Below, in pieces: positions 6,792 through 16,600 of a DNA stretch of 64,000 nucleotides. Every line of letters begins with the position of its first letter. The stretch's first letter is position 1. Location: assembly GCF_001411805.1 (NCBI RefSeq), contig NZ_CP007212.1:1178001-1242000 (forward strand), written 5' to 3'. The notes beneath the pieces are model-generated. The model worked only from the letters and a program-made list of their open reading frames with translations, made no database searches and was not told where the DNA came from. The DNA comes from Burkholderia plantarii. GTDB lineage: Bacteria > Pseudomonadota > Gammaproteobacteria > Burkholderiales > Burkholderiaceae. A program made the translations under genes and the position numbers.

Positions 6792-7985
6792 TCAATCCCG
6801 CTCCGGCGTCGCCGTGATGCGATGGATCGACAGATCGGCCCCGTCGAACTCGGCTTCCTGATCGAGCCGCAGCCCGAGCGTGAGCTTCAGCACGCCATAG
6901 ACGAGCGTGCCGCCCACCAGCGCCACCACGATCCCGCCGAGCGTGCCGACCAGCTGCGAGACCAACGACACGCCGCCGAGCCCGCCCAGCGCCGGCTGGC
7001 CGAACACGCCGGCCGCGATCCCGCCCAGCGCGCCGCACAGCCCGTGCAGCGGCCAGACGCCGAGCACGTCGTCGATGCGCCAGCGGTTCTGCACGCAGGT
7101 GAACATCACGACGAACAGCGCGCCCGCCACGGCGCCCGTGGCCAGCGCGCCGAGCGGATGCATGATGTCGGAGCCGGCGCAGACGGCCACCAGCCCGGCG
7201 AGCGGCCCGTTGTAGGTGAAGCCGGGGTCGTTGCGGCCCGCGAACCAGGCGGCCAGCGTGCCGCCCACCATCGCCATCAGCGAGTTGACGGCCACCAGCC
7301 CGCTGATCTTGTCGAGCGTCTGCGCGCTCATCACGTTGAAGCCGAACCAGCCCACCGCGAGCACCCAGGCGCCCAGCGCGAGGAACGGGATGTTCGAGGG
7401 CGGATGCGCGGCGATCCGGCCGTCCTTCGAATAGCGGCCGTGGCGCGCGCCGAGCAGGATCACGGCCGGCAGCGCGATCCAGCCGCCGAACGCATGCACC
7501 ACCACCGAGCCGGCGAAATCGTGGAACGGCGCGCCGAACGCGTGGGCGAGCCAGTCCTCGATGCCGAAGCGGTCGTTCCAGGCGATGCCCTCGAAGAACG
7601 GATAGACGAGCCCCACGATCACCGAGGTCGCGATCAGCTGCGGGTTGAACTTCGCGCGCTCGGCGATGCCGCCCGAGACGATCGCGGGAATCGCGGCCGC
7701 GAACGTCAGCAGGAAGAAGAAGCGCACCAGCGCGTAGCCGTTGTGCTGCGAGAGCGTGCCGATGTCGTCGAAGAACTCGATGCCGTAGGCCACCGTGTAG
7801 CCGACGAAGAAGTAGGCGAGCGTCGAGACGGAGAAATCGACGAGGATCTTCACGAGCGCGTTGACCTGGTTCTTCTTGCGCACGGTGCCGAGTTCGAGGA
7901 ACGCGAAACCCGCATGCATCGCCAGCACCATGGCCGCACCGAGAAGGAGAAATAAGGTGTCGGCCGCCGATTTCAGGTTGTCCAT
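6792..7985 (-). CDS. amt: Ammonium transporter (Amt family)
   Basis: 397 residues with about 11 predicted membrane segments and no long signal peptide. Pore residues are visible: the paired histidines in SVVVHAFGGW and WPLHGLCGALGG, the conserved Asp in FHDFAGS, and GGIAERAKF and YPFFEGIAW. Amt proteins conduct NH3/NH4+ across the inner membrane when nitrogen is scarce and are normally gated by a GlnK-type PII protein. No glnK is adjacent here, so this is probably a secondary amt gene. The ATG at 7985 opens directly onto the first membrane helix (MDNLKSAADTLFLLLGAA). Upstream in-frame extensions are Arg-rich and unconserved. Confidence 0.93.
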   Translation of the reverse strand: MDNLKSAADTLFLLLGAAMVLAMHAGFAFLELGTVRKKNQVNALVKILVDFSVSTLAYFFVGYTVAYGIEFFDDIGTLSQHNGYALVRFFFLLTFAAAIPAIVSGGIAERAKFNPQLIATSVIVGLVYPFFEGIAWNDRFGIEDWLAHAFGAPFHDFAGSVVVHAFGGWIALPAVILLGARHGRYSKDGRIAAHPPSNIPFLALGAWVLAVGWFGFNVMSAQTLDKISGLVAVNSLMAMVGGTLAAWFAGRNDPGFTYNGPLAGLVAVCAGSDIMHPLGALATGAVAGALFVVMFTCVQNRWRIDDVLGVWPLHGLCGALGGIAAGVFGQPALGGLGGVSLVSQLVGTLGGIVVALVGGTLVYGVLKLTLGLRLDQEAEFDGADLSIHRITATPERD

Positions 7986-8398
7986 CCGTTGCCCGTGTTC
8001 GCTCGAAAAGTGGGCATCCTCAGCAAGAACCGGGCCAATGCGGTGAATCGATGCCTGATGTCGGTGCGATCCGCACCGCGACAAGGCGAGACGGGAGCCG
8101 GTCGGGCGCACCGGATTCGCGCGGCCCGGATGTGCGCCGGCATTTGCACGCCGATGGTGCCGTGGCGTGAGTGAATTTGGTGCGGCCGTGCCGTGGGATG
8201 GTGCGCGGCGGGCAGTGGTCCGGCGGCACGCGCGAGACTTCGCGCGGATTGCGTGGAGAGTCGCGCCCCGGCACGCGCGGCGCGGGCCGCATGTCGCCAC
8301 GGCGCCCGGTCTCGGGCCACATGAATGCGGCGCCGGGCCGCGCGCATCGTATCATCGCGATTCCTGCATCGAGAGCGCGCCCGAGCGCGCATACCGCC
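7986..8398. other. 413-bp divergent intergenic region (amt / lipoprotein)
   Basis: The two genes point away from each other. The stretch is GC-rich with no convincing ORF. I found no good sigma-54 site (GG-N10-GC) for amt and no clear operator. Confidence 0.4.
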
Positions 8399-8827
8399 AT
8401 GACGTCTTCCTTCCGTTTCGCGCCGCGCCGCGCGCCGTCGTACCGGTTCGCCGCCGTCGCCGCGTTCGCCGCGCTGGCGCTGGCCGGCTGCGACAAGCCC
8501 GATTCGAACGCCACGGCGCCCGACCACGCGGCGAGCGCCGTGGCCCAGGCCGCCGCGCAGGCCGCCAGCAAGCTCGACCAGGCGGCCAGCTTCGTCGACA
8601 GCCAGATCGCCGCCGCCAAGGCCGGCGTCGCCTCGGCGGCCTCGGCCGTGCCGCCCGTCTCGGCCAGTGATGCGCAGGCGCACCTGAAGAATGCCGCCAC
8701 GGCGGCGTTCGGCCTGGCCGCCTCGGCGGCCGGCTCGGGCCTCGAGACGGCCGGCCGCAAGCTGCAGCAATGGAGCCGCGAGAATGCCGCGTCCTCGTCC
8801 GACGCCGATCAATCGGCGAACCGCTGA
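8399..8827 (+). CDS. Small Ala-rich lipoprotein, function unknown
   Basis: 142 residues. A signal peptide ends in a lipobox (ALALAGC, Cys31 or nearby), so the protein should be lipidated and envelope-anchored. The rest is Ala-rich and largely helical (QAAAQAASKLDQAASFVDSQ), with low complexity typical of Burkholderia periplasmic coiled-coil lipoproteins. No domain is recognised. It is followed by the Rrf2 regulator gene after 90 bp, but nothing links their functions. Confidence 0.7.
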   Translation: MTSSFRFAPRRAPSYRFAAVAAFAALALAGCDKPDSNATAPDHAASAVAQAAAQAASKLDQAASFVDSQIAAAKAGVASAASAVPPVSASDAQAHLKNAATAAFGLAASAAGSGLETAGRKLQQWSRENAASSSDADQSANR

Positions 8828-8850
8828 ACGGAGCTTGCCGTTCCGAATAA

Positions 8851-8857
8851 ATGTAAC
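8851..8857 (+). promoter_or_regulatory. ATGTAAC half-site upstream of the Rrf2 gene
   Basis: The same ATGTAA element forms one arm of the perfect inverted repeat at 9422-9442. It may be an autoregulatory site of the Rrf2 protein. Confidence 0.3.
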
Positions 8858-8917
8858 TATCATGAGCACACTTTCTCGCCGAGACGCCCGGCCAGTCGCG
8901 CGGCCAGGTCACCGAGC

Positions 8918-9355
8918 ATGAACACGAGCAGCCGGTTCGCTTTTGCCGTCCACGTGCTTGCCTTGCTGTCGCAACAGGAGGGCGTGCCGCTGTCGTCCGA
9001 GATCATCGCGGGCAGCGTCAACACGAATCCGGCGCTCATCCGCCGGCTGCTGTCGATGCTGGCGGCGGCGGGGCTCACCGGCTCGCAGCTCGGTGCCGGC
9101 GGCGGCGCGCTGCTGGCGCGCGAGCCGGGCTCGATCACGCTGCTCGAGGTGTACCGGGCGGTGGACGATGCGCAGTTGTTCGCGCTGCACCGCGAGGCGC
9201 CGAATCCTGACTGCATGGTCGGGCGGCACATCCAGAGCGTGCTGACCGTCTATATCGACGACGCGCAGCGTGCGATGGAAGCCTCGCTCGCGGCGCGCAC
9301 GCTGGCCGACGTGACGGCCGACGTGCTGCGCGAGGAAGGCGCCGGCGCGGGTTAG
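8918..9355 (+). CDS. Rrf2-family transcriptional regulator
   Basis: 145 residues. The Rrf2 winged helix begins at once (SSRFAFAVHVLALLSQQEG), with the recognition region NTNPALIRRLLSMLAAAGL. There is a single Cys in PNPDCMVG but no three-Cys cluster of the IscR/NsrR type. It therefore resembles the YwnA/CymR-like branch, which does not bind an Fe-S cluster. It is followed by a terminator (9386-9411) and then an oxidoreductase gene with a palindrome in its promoter. Regulator next to NAD(P)-binding oxidoreductase is a recurrent pair, and the regulator probably represses it (inference). Confidence 0.88.
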   Translation: MNTSSRFAFAVHVLALLSQQEGVPLSSEIIAGSVNTNPALIRRLLSMLAAAGLTGSQLGAGGGALLAREPGSITLLEVYRAVDDAQLFALHREAPNPDCMVGRHIQSVLTVYIDDAQRAMEASLAARTLADVTADVLREEGAGAG

Positions 9356-9385
9356 CGGCAGGGCGCGCCGGGCGGACACTTACCG

Positions 9386-9411
9386 GGCGGAGCGACGTCT
9401 CCGCCTTTTTT
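9386..9411 (+). terminator. Terminator after the Rrf2 gene
   Basis: GGCGGAG (9386-9392) and CTCCGCC (9399-9405) make a 7-bp stem with a 6-nt loop. Six T residues follow. Confidence 0.8.
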
Positions 9412-9421
9412 GCGAATTTAA

Positions 9422-9442
9422 ATGTAATCAATATGGTTACAT
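9422..9442. promoter_or_regulatory. Candidate Rrf2 operator
   Basis: ATGTAA and TTACAT are perfect inverted arms separated by 9 bp, 21 bp upstream of the oxidoreductase ATG. The ATGTAA arm recurs upstream of the Rrf2 gene at 8851. Confidence 0.5.
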
Positions 9443-9463
9443 ATAACCGGAAGGAGTTTCGAC

Positions 9464-10108
9464 ATGACGCAACGCACCTTGAATATCGCGCTGTTCGGCG
9501 CATCGGGCATGATCGGCTCGCGGATCGCGGCGGAAGCGGCGCGGCGCGGCCACCGCGTGACGGCGCTGTCGCGCCGGCCGGGCGCAAGCACGGGCAACCT
9601 GACGGCGAAGACGGCCGACCTGTTCGACGCGGCCAGCGTGGCGGCGGCGCTGGCGGGGCAGGACGTGGTGGCGAGCGCCTACGGGCCGGCCCATGGCAGC
9701 GAGGGCGAGGTGAGCCGCGCCACGCGCGCGCTGGTGGAGGGGACGCGCGCGGCGGGCCTGAAGCGGCTGGTGGTGGTGGGCGGCGCCGGTTCGCTGGAAG
9801 TGGCGCCGGGCAAGCAACTGGTCGATACCGACGGTTTCCCGGCCGAGTACAAGCCGGTCGCGCTCGCGCACCGCGCCGCGCTCGACGGCGAACTGCGTCC
9901 GGCCAGCGATCTCGACTGGACGTTCTTCGCGCCGGCCGCGATGATCGCGCCGGGCGAGCGCACCGGCACGTTCCGCACCGGCGCGGGCGCGCTGATCAGC
10001 GACGCCGCGGGCAACAGCCGGATCTCGGCCGAGGACTACGCGGTCGCGTTCGTCGACGCGATCGAGCAGGGGCAGTTCGTGCGCGAGGTCGCGACGGTCG
10101 CGTATTGA
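9464..10108 (+). CDS. NAD(P)-binding oxidoreductase, atypical SDR / NmrA-like
   Basis: 214 residues. An N-terminal Rossmann fold is seen in IALFGASGMIGSRIAAEAA (GxxGxxG), with Arg-Arg-Pro after the second strand suggesting NADP(H). LVVVGGAGSLEV is the strand before the active region. There is no classical YxxxK dyad, as in YwnB and NmrA-like proteins, which are redox sensors or quinone- or flavin-type reductases. The length is normal for the family. It has its own promoter region with a perfect ATGTAA/TTACAT palindrome and is probably controlled by the preceding Rrf2 protein. Confidence 0.87.
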   Translation: MTQRTLNIALFGASGMIGSRIAAEAARRGHRVTALSRRPGASTGNLTAKTADLFDAASVAAALAGQDVVASAYGPAHGSEGEVSRATRALVEGTRAAGLKRLVVVGGAGSLEVAPGKQLVDTDGFPAEYKPVALAHRAALDGELRPASDLDWTFFAPAAMIAPGERTGTFRTGAGALISDAAGNSRISAEDYAVAFVDAIEQGQFVREVATVAY

Positions 10109-10302
10109 GCGTATGTGGCCGGCGCCGCCGGGTTGCCTCGTGCTGCCCGGTGGCGCCTGGTAGCGCGTCGTGCCCGGCATCGCCCAGGCACGAGGCAGCG
10201 CCGATGCACGCGCCGCAACCGTTGCGTTTCTTGCGCGTCCGTATTTATCCCGGTCGACGCCGAGGGTGAGTTTTCATATTGTTCCTCCGATAATATCCGG
10301 CG

Positions 10303-10317
10303 TAGAAAAATTTTCTA
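10303..10317. promoter_or_regulatory. Lrp-type box upstream of the Lrp/AsnC gene
   Basis: TAGAAAAATTTTCTA is a perfect 15-bp palindrome with one central base, ending 19 bp before the ATG. It agrees with the Lrp consensus YAGHAWATTWTDCTR at 14 of 15 positions. Autoregulation by the encoded protein is the simplest reading. Confidence 0.65.
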
Positions 10318-10336
10318 TACCAACAGGAACGGGGAA

Positions 10337-10807
10337 ATGGACCACATCGACCGCAAGTTGCTGGAACTGCTGCAGACCGACGCGACCCTGCCGATCTCGG
10401 AACTCGCCCAGAAGGTGAACCTGTCGCAGACGCCGTGCTGGAAGCGGATCCAGCGACTCAAGGACACCGGCGCGATCCGCGCGCAGGTGGCGCTCTGCGA
10501 CGCGCGCAAGCTCGGCGTGGGCACCACCGTGTTCGTCGCGGTACGCACCAACCAGCACACCGAGGATTGGGCGAACACGTTCACGCGGGCGGTGCGCGAG
10601 ATCCCGGAAGTGGTCGAGGTGTACCGGATGAGCGGCGAGACCGATTACCTGCTGCGCGTGGTGGTGGCCGACATCGCCGACTACGATCGCGTCTACAAGC
10701 TGCTGATCCGCACGGTGCCGCTGTCCGACGTCAGCTCGTCGTTCGCGATGGAGCAGATCAAGTATTCGACCGCGCTGCCGGTGCGCAGCGAAGCGGCGAT
10801 CGCCTAG
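10337..10807 (+). CDS. Lrp/AsnC-family transcriptional regulator
   Basis: 156 residues. The HTH is at residues 1-50 (MDHIDRKLLELLQTDATLPI, then NLSQTPCWKRIQRL), followed by a RAM/AsnC ligand-binding domain containing VVEVYRMSGETDYLLRVVV. Lrp/AsnC proteins sense amino acids and oligomerise around DNA. The start follows GGGGA at 5 nt. The palindrome at 10303-10317 fits an Lrp binding site. The target amino acid cannot be told. The gene stands alone, with a small membrane protein gene 59 bp downstream. Confidence 0.92.
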   Translation: MDHIDRKLLELLQTDATLPISELAQKVNLSQTPCWKRIQRLKDTGAIRAQVALCDARKLGVGTTVFVAVRTNQHTEDWANTFTRAVREIPEVVEVYRMSGETDYLLRVVVADIADYDRVYKLLIRTVPLSDVSSSFAMEQIKYSTALPVRSEAAIA

Positions 10808-10866
10808 CGCGGCGTGCGGGCGCGCGTAGAATGGGCGCTTTCGGCCATCGCGGAGAGCGTCGTCCC

Positions 10867-11061
10867 ATGAGCGAGCAGCGCAGGAAGGATCCGGTACGGG
10901 GTGTGTCCGTGATGATCGTGGTGATCGTGCTGCTGGTGATCGGCACGGTGCTCTACAACGCCATTTCCGAAAAGCGCGCCTACGACGCGCAGCAGGGCGG
11001 CGGGGCATCGGCCGCGGCGCCCGCGACCTCGTCGGCGGCCGGCCCGGCGTCCGGCGGCTGA
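10867..11061 (+). CDS. Small single-pass membrane protein, function unknown
   Basis: 64 residues. A basic N-terminus is followed by one hydrophobic helix (VSVMIVVIVLLVIGTVLYNA) and a low-complexity Ala/Ser/Gly tail. The frame has typical third-position GC for its neighbours and starts 6 nt after a weak GGAGAG-type sequence. It is likely real but unassigned. Confidence 0.55.
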   Translation: MSEQRRKDPVRGVSVMIVVIVLLVIGTVLYNAISEKRAYDAQQGGGASAAAPATSSAAGPASGG

Positions 11062-11162
11062 GTCCGCTGAGTCTCTTTCCTTCGCCTTCGCCCGTCAGTC
11101 AGCCCGTTCGCCCGCTCGCCCGTTGACGGCCCGCCCGGCCGCCGCCTCGCGATCCTCCCGGC

Positions 11163-13472
11163 TCACTGCGGCAGCCGGATCAGGCTCGCATCCTTGCGGA
11201 TCAGCAGCGACGACGCGAGCATCTGCTTGCACTGATGCGCGAGCTCCTTCAGGTCGCGCACCACCTCCGCGCCGGCCGTTTCCGATTTTTCCGCCGCGAC
11301 CACCATCGAGTCGAGTTCGCGCGTGAGCTGCTTCGTCAGCTCGGCCTGGTTGGCGGGCGGCGGCGTGCCGGCCTCGGCCTGTTCGAGGTTCTCGCGCACC
11401 TGCGCGAGCCCCTTCTGCAGCGCCGCGTAGCTGCCCGGCCCGGCTTCCTCGCTGGTGTTGCGTAGCAGCGGCGCGGCGGCCGTGATCTGCGCGCCCAGCA
11501 CGTGCGCCTGCACCAGCAGGTCGTTCAGTTCGGGCACGAAGCGCTGGTGCGCCTTCGGCTCGATCATCATGCGCTGGAACGCCTGGCCGAGGTTGGCGAA
11601 CGCGATGTGGACGTTCTTGCGCGCGAGCCGGTACGGATAATCGCCTTCGAGCGGCGAGCCCTTCGCGTCCCTGACCGCCGCCTCGGCCGCGGCCGCCACG
11701 GCCGGCACCACGGCCGCGCCGTCGACGGCCACCACCGGCGCTGCACGCTGCGTCTGCCCGCGCCCCACGCGCCACGCGGCCTCGAAGTACTTGCGCGTGG
11801 TGGCCAGCACCTCGGCCACCAGCTTGCCCATCGCGCGGTATTCCCAGTACGGGAACAGCCGGCTCGCCGCGATCGCGATCATGCAGCCCACCACGGTGTC
11901 GATCGCGCGCTCGCCGATGATGCGCATGCTGCCGGGCGCGAGCAGGTGGAACATCAGCAGCACGTAGGACGAGGTGAACACGACGCTCGCCGCGTAGTTG
12001 AACAGCAGCAGGCTATAGCTCATCACCATCGAGCCGAACATGATGGCGATCAAGAGCGGCGGCGATTTCACCGTGTAGATCAGCGCGATGCTGATCGCGC
12101 AGCCGAGCAGCGTGCCGACGATCCGCTGCGCGTTGCGCTGCTTGGTCAGCGAATAGCCGGGCTTCAGGATGATGATGGTGGTCATCACGATCCAGTACGC
12201 GTTGGTGAGCGGCAGCAGCCGGCCGAGCCAGAACGCCACGGCCACCGCCACCGTCACGCGCAGCGCGTGGCGAAAGCTCGGCGAGCGCAGGCTCAGGTTC
12301 GAGAAGATCAGCATCGGCGAGAGCCGGCGGCGCTGCAGGAAGCGCGCGAGCGTCTTGTCGATCTTGATCTCGGTGCGCGTGCTGTCGGGCGTCTCGGTCA
12401 GCGAGCGGCGCATCTTGTCGATCAGGCGCGTGGCGCTCCAGATCCGCCGGAACGTGGCCAGCACCGCCGCGTAGGCTTCCGGGTTGGTGGCCGGGAAGTT
12501 CTTCTTGCGCATCAGCTCGATCTCGTACTCGATCGCGCGCAGCTCGGCCTTCACGCTGGTGCGCGACTGCGGCGCGCGGTTCTCCAGCACGGCCAGGCCG
12601 ACCGTTTCGAGATCGCCGGCCGCCTTGCGGATCAGGTCGCGATAGAAGATCAGCAGGTCCGAGCCGCCGAACGTGCTGCGCACGAGCGGGTAGTCGGTGT
12701 GCGCGCCGACGAACATCTCGTGCAGGTCCACGCTGTTGATGAACAGGTTGAACATCATGGTGCGCGCGGCGTCGAGCTTGCCGTGGCGCAGCTTCGGCAG
12801 GTTGCGCAGCACGATGTCGCGCGCGGTCTCCTGCGATTCGACGGCGGCCACCTGCTTGAGCACGAGGTTGCGGTAGCAGTCGTCGAGATCGGCGTCGAGA
12901 TCGTAGAACTCGGCGCGCGCGAGCAGGTAGCCGGCCAGCGCGAAGAAGCTGTCGGCCAGCGCCTGCTGCTCGATGCGGCGCGCCTGCCAGCGCGACACGA
13001 GCGTTGCCCAGTAGGTGTACCAGAGGCCGCCCGCGAGGATCCACGCCGCGTTGACGAGCGCCTCCATCGGCGTGAAGCTGTCCTCCAGCGTCATCACCAT
13101 CATGAACAGCGTGGCGAAGCTGATCTGCGGCCAGCGGTTGCCGTACACCACGATCAGCGACAGCACGAAGGTGAGCGGCACGATGGTCAGCCACAGCGCG
13201 AAGATGTTCGGCGTGGCGAGCCCGGTGGCGAGCGCCGACAAAAAGCCGATCACGCTGCAGGCGAGCATCTCGTTGTGCTTGTACTTGAGCGGGCCGGGCA
13301 TGTCGACCACGCAGGCGCCGAGCGCGCCGGTGGCGATCGTGAAGCCGAGGTCGTGCTCGTGCAGCACGATCAGGCAAAGCACCGCCGGCAGCGACACGCC
13401 GACCGCGATGCGCAGGCCGCCGAAGAAATACTGGCTGTAGAGGAACTTCCGGATTTCGATCGAATAGCGCAT
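11163..13472 (-). CDS. FUSC-family inner-membrane protein (YccS/AaeB-like)
   Basis: 769 residues. Two clusters of about five to six transmembrane helices (residues ~25-170 and ~395-540) are each followed by a soluble helical region. This is the duplicated layout of FUSC/YccS proteins, related to the aromatic-acid efflux protein AaeB. The second membrane block contains YWIVMTTIIILKPGYSLTKQ, matching the conserved FUSC core. The long tail (residues 550-769) is Ala/Glu-rich coiled coil. The ATG at 13472 is preferred, since the 18 upstream codons are unconserved. The gene is divergent from recC. Substrate unknown; aromatic or fusaric-acid-like compounds are a family-based guess. Confidence 0.85.
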   Translation of the reverse strand: MRYSIEIRKFLYSQYFFGGLRIAVGVSLPAVLCLIVLHEHDLGFTIATGALGACVVDMPGPLKYKHNEMLACSVIGFLSALATGLATPNIFALWLTIVPLTFVLSLIVVYGNRWPQISFATLFMMVMTLEDSFTPMEALVNAAWILAGGLWYTYWATLVSRWQARRIEQQALADSFFALAGYLLARAEFYDLDADLDDCYRNLVLKQVAAVESQETARDIVLRNLPKLRHGKLDAARTMMFNLFINSVDLHEMFVGAHTDYPLVRSTFGGSDLLIFYRDLIRKAAGDLETVGLAVLENRAPQSRTSVKAELRAIEYEIELMRKKNFPATNPEAYAAVLATFRRIWSATRLIDKMRRSLTETPDSTRTEIKIDKTLARFLQRRRLSPMLIFSNLSLRSPSFRHALRVTVAVAVAFWLGRLLPLTNAYWIVMTTIIILKPGYSLTKQRNAQRIVGTLLGCAISIALIYTVKSPPLLIAIMFGSMVMSYSLLLFNYAASVVFTSSYVLLMFHLLAPGSMRIIGERAIDTVVGCMIAIAASRLFPYWEYRAMGKLVAEVLATTRKYFEAAWRVGRGQTQRAAPVVAVDGAAVVPAVAAAAEAAVRDAKGSPLEGDYPYRLARKNVHIAFANLGQAFQRMMIEPKAHQRFVPELNDLLVQAHVLGAQITAAAPLLRNTSEEAGPGSYAALQKGLAQVRENLEQAEAGTPPPANQAELTKQLTRELDSMVVAAEKSETAGAEVVRDLKELAHQCKQMLASSLLIRKDASLIRLPQ

Positions 13473-13661
13473 CGATTGTCGGTTGGCAAAGCGGCGCGGG
13501 AGACCGACGAGTCTAACGTATTTCACGGGGCCGACAGTCCGCCGGTTTCGCCCGATATTCGCGCTGCGTCGGGTTTGCTATGCTTGGCGCTGTCCGCGCG
13601 GATGCCGTCCGCGTCCCGCTCCGCGCGAATCCCGTTCGCGCCTCGCCACGCCGGCCGCCGC

Positions 13662-16600
13662 ATGCTCCACCTCTTTTTCTCGAATCGCCACGAAACGCTC
13701 GCCGACGCGCTGATCGACCACCTCGCCGCCCATCCGGGCGCGGCCGGCCCCTGGGCCGCGCAGCAGGTGATCGTGCCGAGCGCCTCGCTGCGCCGGCGCC
13801 TCGAGCTCGACATCGCCGCGCGGCACGGCATCTGCGCGAACGTGGCGTTCAGCTATCTCGCGCAGTGGCTGTGGGCGCAGATCGGGCAGGTGCTGCGCGT
13901 GCCGCCGCGCTCGCCGTTCGCGCCGGACCGGCTGGTCTGGCGTTGCTACCGGCTGCTGTCGCGCGGTGCCGGCTCGGCCGGCTTCGATGCGGACTTCGAC
14001 GCCGGCCTCGACGCGAGCCCGGAAGCCAGTGCCGCGCCGTGGCTCGCCTCGCCGCGCCTGGCCGGCTACCTCGCCGCGGCCGACGCGCCGATGCGCCACG
14101 AACTCGCGCACCGCATCGCCTCGGTGTTCGATCATTACCTGACCTACCGGCCCGAGTGGCTGGCCGCCTGGCGCGACGGGACTTCGATCGTCGCGCTCGA
14201 GGGCCCGCCCGCGCGCGGCGCCGAGGCCGCGCGCGACGACGAGCAGTGGCAGGCGGCGCTGTGGCGCGCGCTGGTGGCCGAGCTCGCGGAGGATGGCGAG
14301 CCGCCCGCGCACCGCTTCCTGCGCGACGCGCCGTCGCTCGCCCCCGGGCCGGACACGCTCGCCGCCTGGCCCGGCGCGGTCAGCGTGTTCGCGCTGCCGA
14401 CCATGCCGCCGCTGCACGTCGCGCTGCTGCGCGAGCTGTCGCGCTGGATCGACGTGCGGATCTACGCGCTCAATCCGTGCCGCGAGTTCTGGTTCGACAT
14501 CGTCACCGCCGCGCGCGTCGAATCGCTCGACGCGGCCGGGCAGCTCGACTACCAGCAGGTCGGCCATCCGCTGCTGGCCGAGTGGGGCCGCCAGACCCAG
14601 GCGCAGCTGCACATGCTGCACGAGCTGACCGAGACCGCCGCGGCCACCGACGCCGCGCGCTACGAGCCGCACCCGGACCGCAGCTGGCTCGCGCGGATCC
14701 AGAACGCGATCCTCGAACTGCGGCCCGAGGCCGAACTCGGGCCGCCGCCCGACGAGCGCGGCATCGAGGTCCACGTCTGTCACAGCCTCGCGCGCCAGCT
14801 GGAAGTGCTGCACGACCGCCTGCTCGCCGGGTTCGCCGAGGATCCGTCGCTCGCGCCCTCGGACGTGCTGGTGGCGGTGGCCGATCTGGCCGCGGCCGGC
14901 CCGCTGATCGATGCGGTGTTCGGCACCTCGGCCGCGCAGGACGCCGCGCGCGTGCCGTACCGGATCACCGGCCTGCCGCCGTCGCAGGCCAACCCGATCG
15001 CACGCGTGCTGCTCGACTGGCTCGCGCTGCCCGAGCGCGAGATCGGCGCGCCGGAACTGGTGGAATGGCTGCGCGTCGACGCCGTGGCCGCGCGCTACGG
15101 CATCGACGCGGCCGCGCTCGAGACGGTGCAGACCTGGCTCGCCGCGGCCGGCGCGCGGCGCGGGCTGGCCGCGGCCGCGAGCGATCCCGATGCGCAACGG
15201 GCGCCGGCCGTGCCCGCGCCGCGCCACACGTTCGCCGACGCGCTGGCGCGGCTGTTCCTCGGCTACGCGATGCCCGACGGCGCGGCGCCGGTGGGCGCCT
15301 ACCTGCCGGTGGACGGCCCCGAGGGCGGCGAGGCGGAACTGCTCGGGCGCCTCGCGCGCTTCACCGACGATCTCGACTGGTTCGCCGGCCGCATCACGGC
15401 CGACGCCACGCCGGACGCCTGGAGCGAGATCTTCGCCGACGCGCTGGCGCGCTTCTTCGATTCGGGCCCGGCCTACGCGGACGCGCTGTCGGGCGTGCGC
15501 GACGCGCTCGACGCGCTGCTCGCCGCCGTTCGCGAAGGTGCGCTCGCGCTGCCGATGCCGGCCGCCGTGGTGCGCGCCGGCTTCGCGGCCGTGCTCGACG
15601 ACCCGGCGCGCGGCGGGGTGCCGTGGGGCGGCGTGACGTTCTCGTCGCTGACCAGCCTGCGCGGGCTGCCGTACCGCATGGTGTGCCTGGTCGGGATGGA
15701 CGACGGCGTGCTGCCGAGCCTCGCGCGCGCCGACGAGTTCGACCTGATGGCGGTGTACGCGAAGCTCGGCGACCGCCAGCGCCGCGACGACGAACGCAAC
15801 CTGTTCCTCGACCTGCTGCTCGCCGCGCGCGACCGGCTCGTGATCACCTACACGGGCCGCAGCATTCGCGACAACGCGCCGTTGCCGCCCGCCGCGCTGG
15901 TCGACGAACTGCTCGACTACGCGGCGGCGGTCACGGCCGGCCCCGACGCGTCGCCGGCCGCGATCGAGGCCGCGCGGCGCGGCTTCATCGTCGAGCATCC
16001 GCTGCAGCCGTTCTCGGCCGAATATTTCACGGCGGGCGGCGCGCTCTATTCCTACGATGCCGGGCGCGCCGTGCTGGCCGGCCAGCTCGCGCGCGGCACG
16101 ACGCGCGAGGCCACGCCGTTCTTCGCCGCGCCGCTGCCGCCCGAGCCCGACGCGCCGGTCGCGTTCGGCGACTTCGAGCGCTTCTGGCGGCATCCGGCGC
16201 GCGCGCTGCTGCGCGAGCGGCTCGGCGTGGTGCTGACCGACGCGCAGGCCGAGCTGATCGACACCGAGCCGTTCGCGCTCGACTACGCGGGCAGCGACGC
16301 GCTGGCCGCGCGCGTGCTGCCGATGTTCGTCGAAACCGATGGCGCGAGCGTGGCCGGACTCGCGCGGCGCGTGGCCGACGCGAGCCCCGAGATGCCGGGC
16401 GGCGCGACCGGCGCGGTCTGGCGCGAGCAGGCGCTCGGCGCGCTCGAACGGCTCGCCGCGAACGTGCGGCGCGCGCTGGAAGGCGGCGCCGAGCGGCGCC
16501 CGTTCGCGCTCGAGGTGCGGCCGGCGTGGCCCGCCGGCGAGACCTGGTTCGGCGCGTTCGACGCGGCGCTGGCCGCCGACGCCGTGCGCGCGCCGCTCGC

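Noticed and set aside
7986..8200. Possible sigma-54 promoter for amt
   Set aside because: The best GG...GC pair is spaced 12 instead of 10 bases; not acceptable.
11502..13661. Long open frame continuous with recC, apparently extending it by 720 codons
   Set aside because: It is antisense to the FUSC gene, with the Arg/His-rich composition of GC-rich shadow frames. RecC homology begins at 13662.
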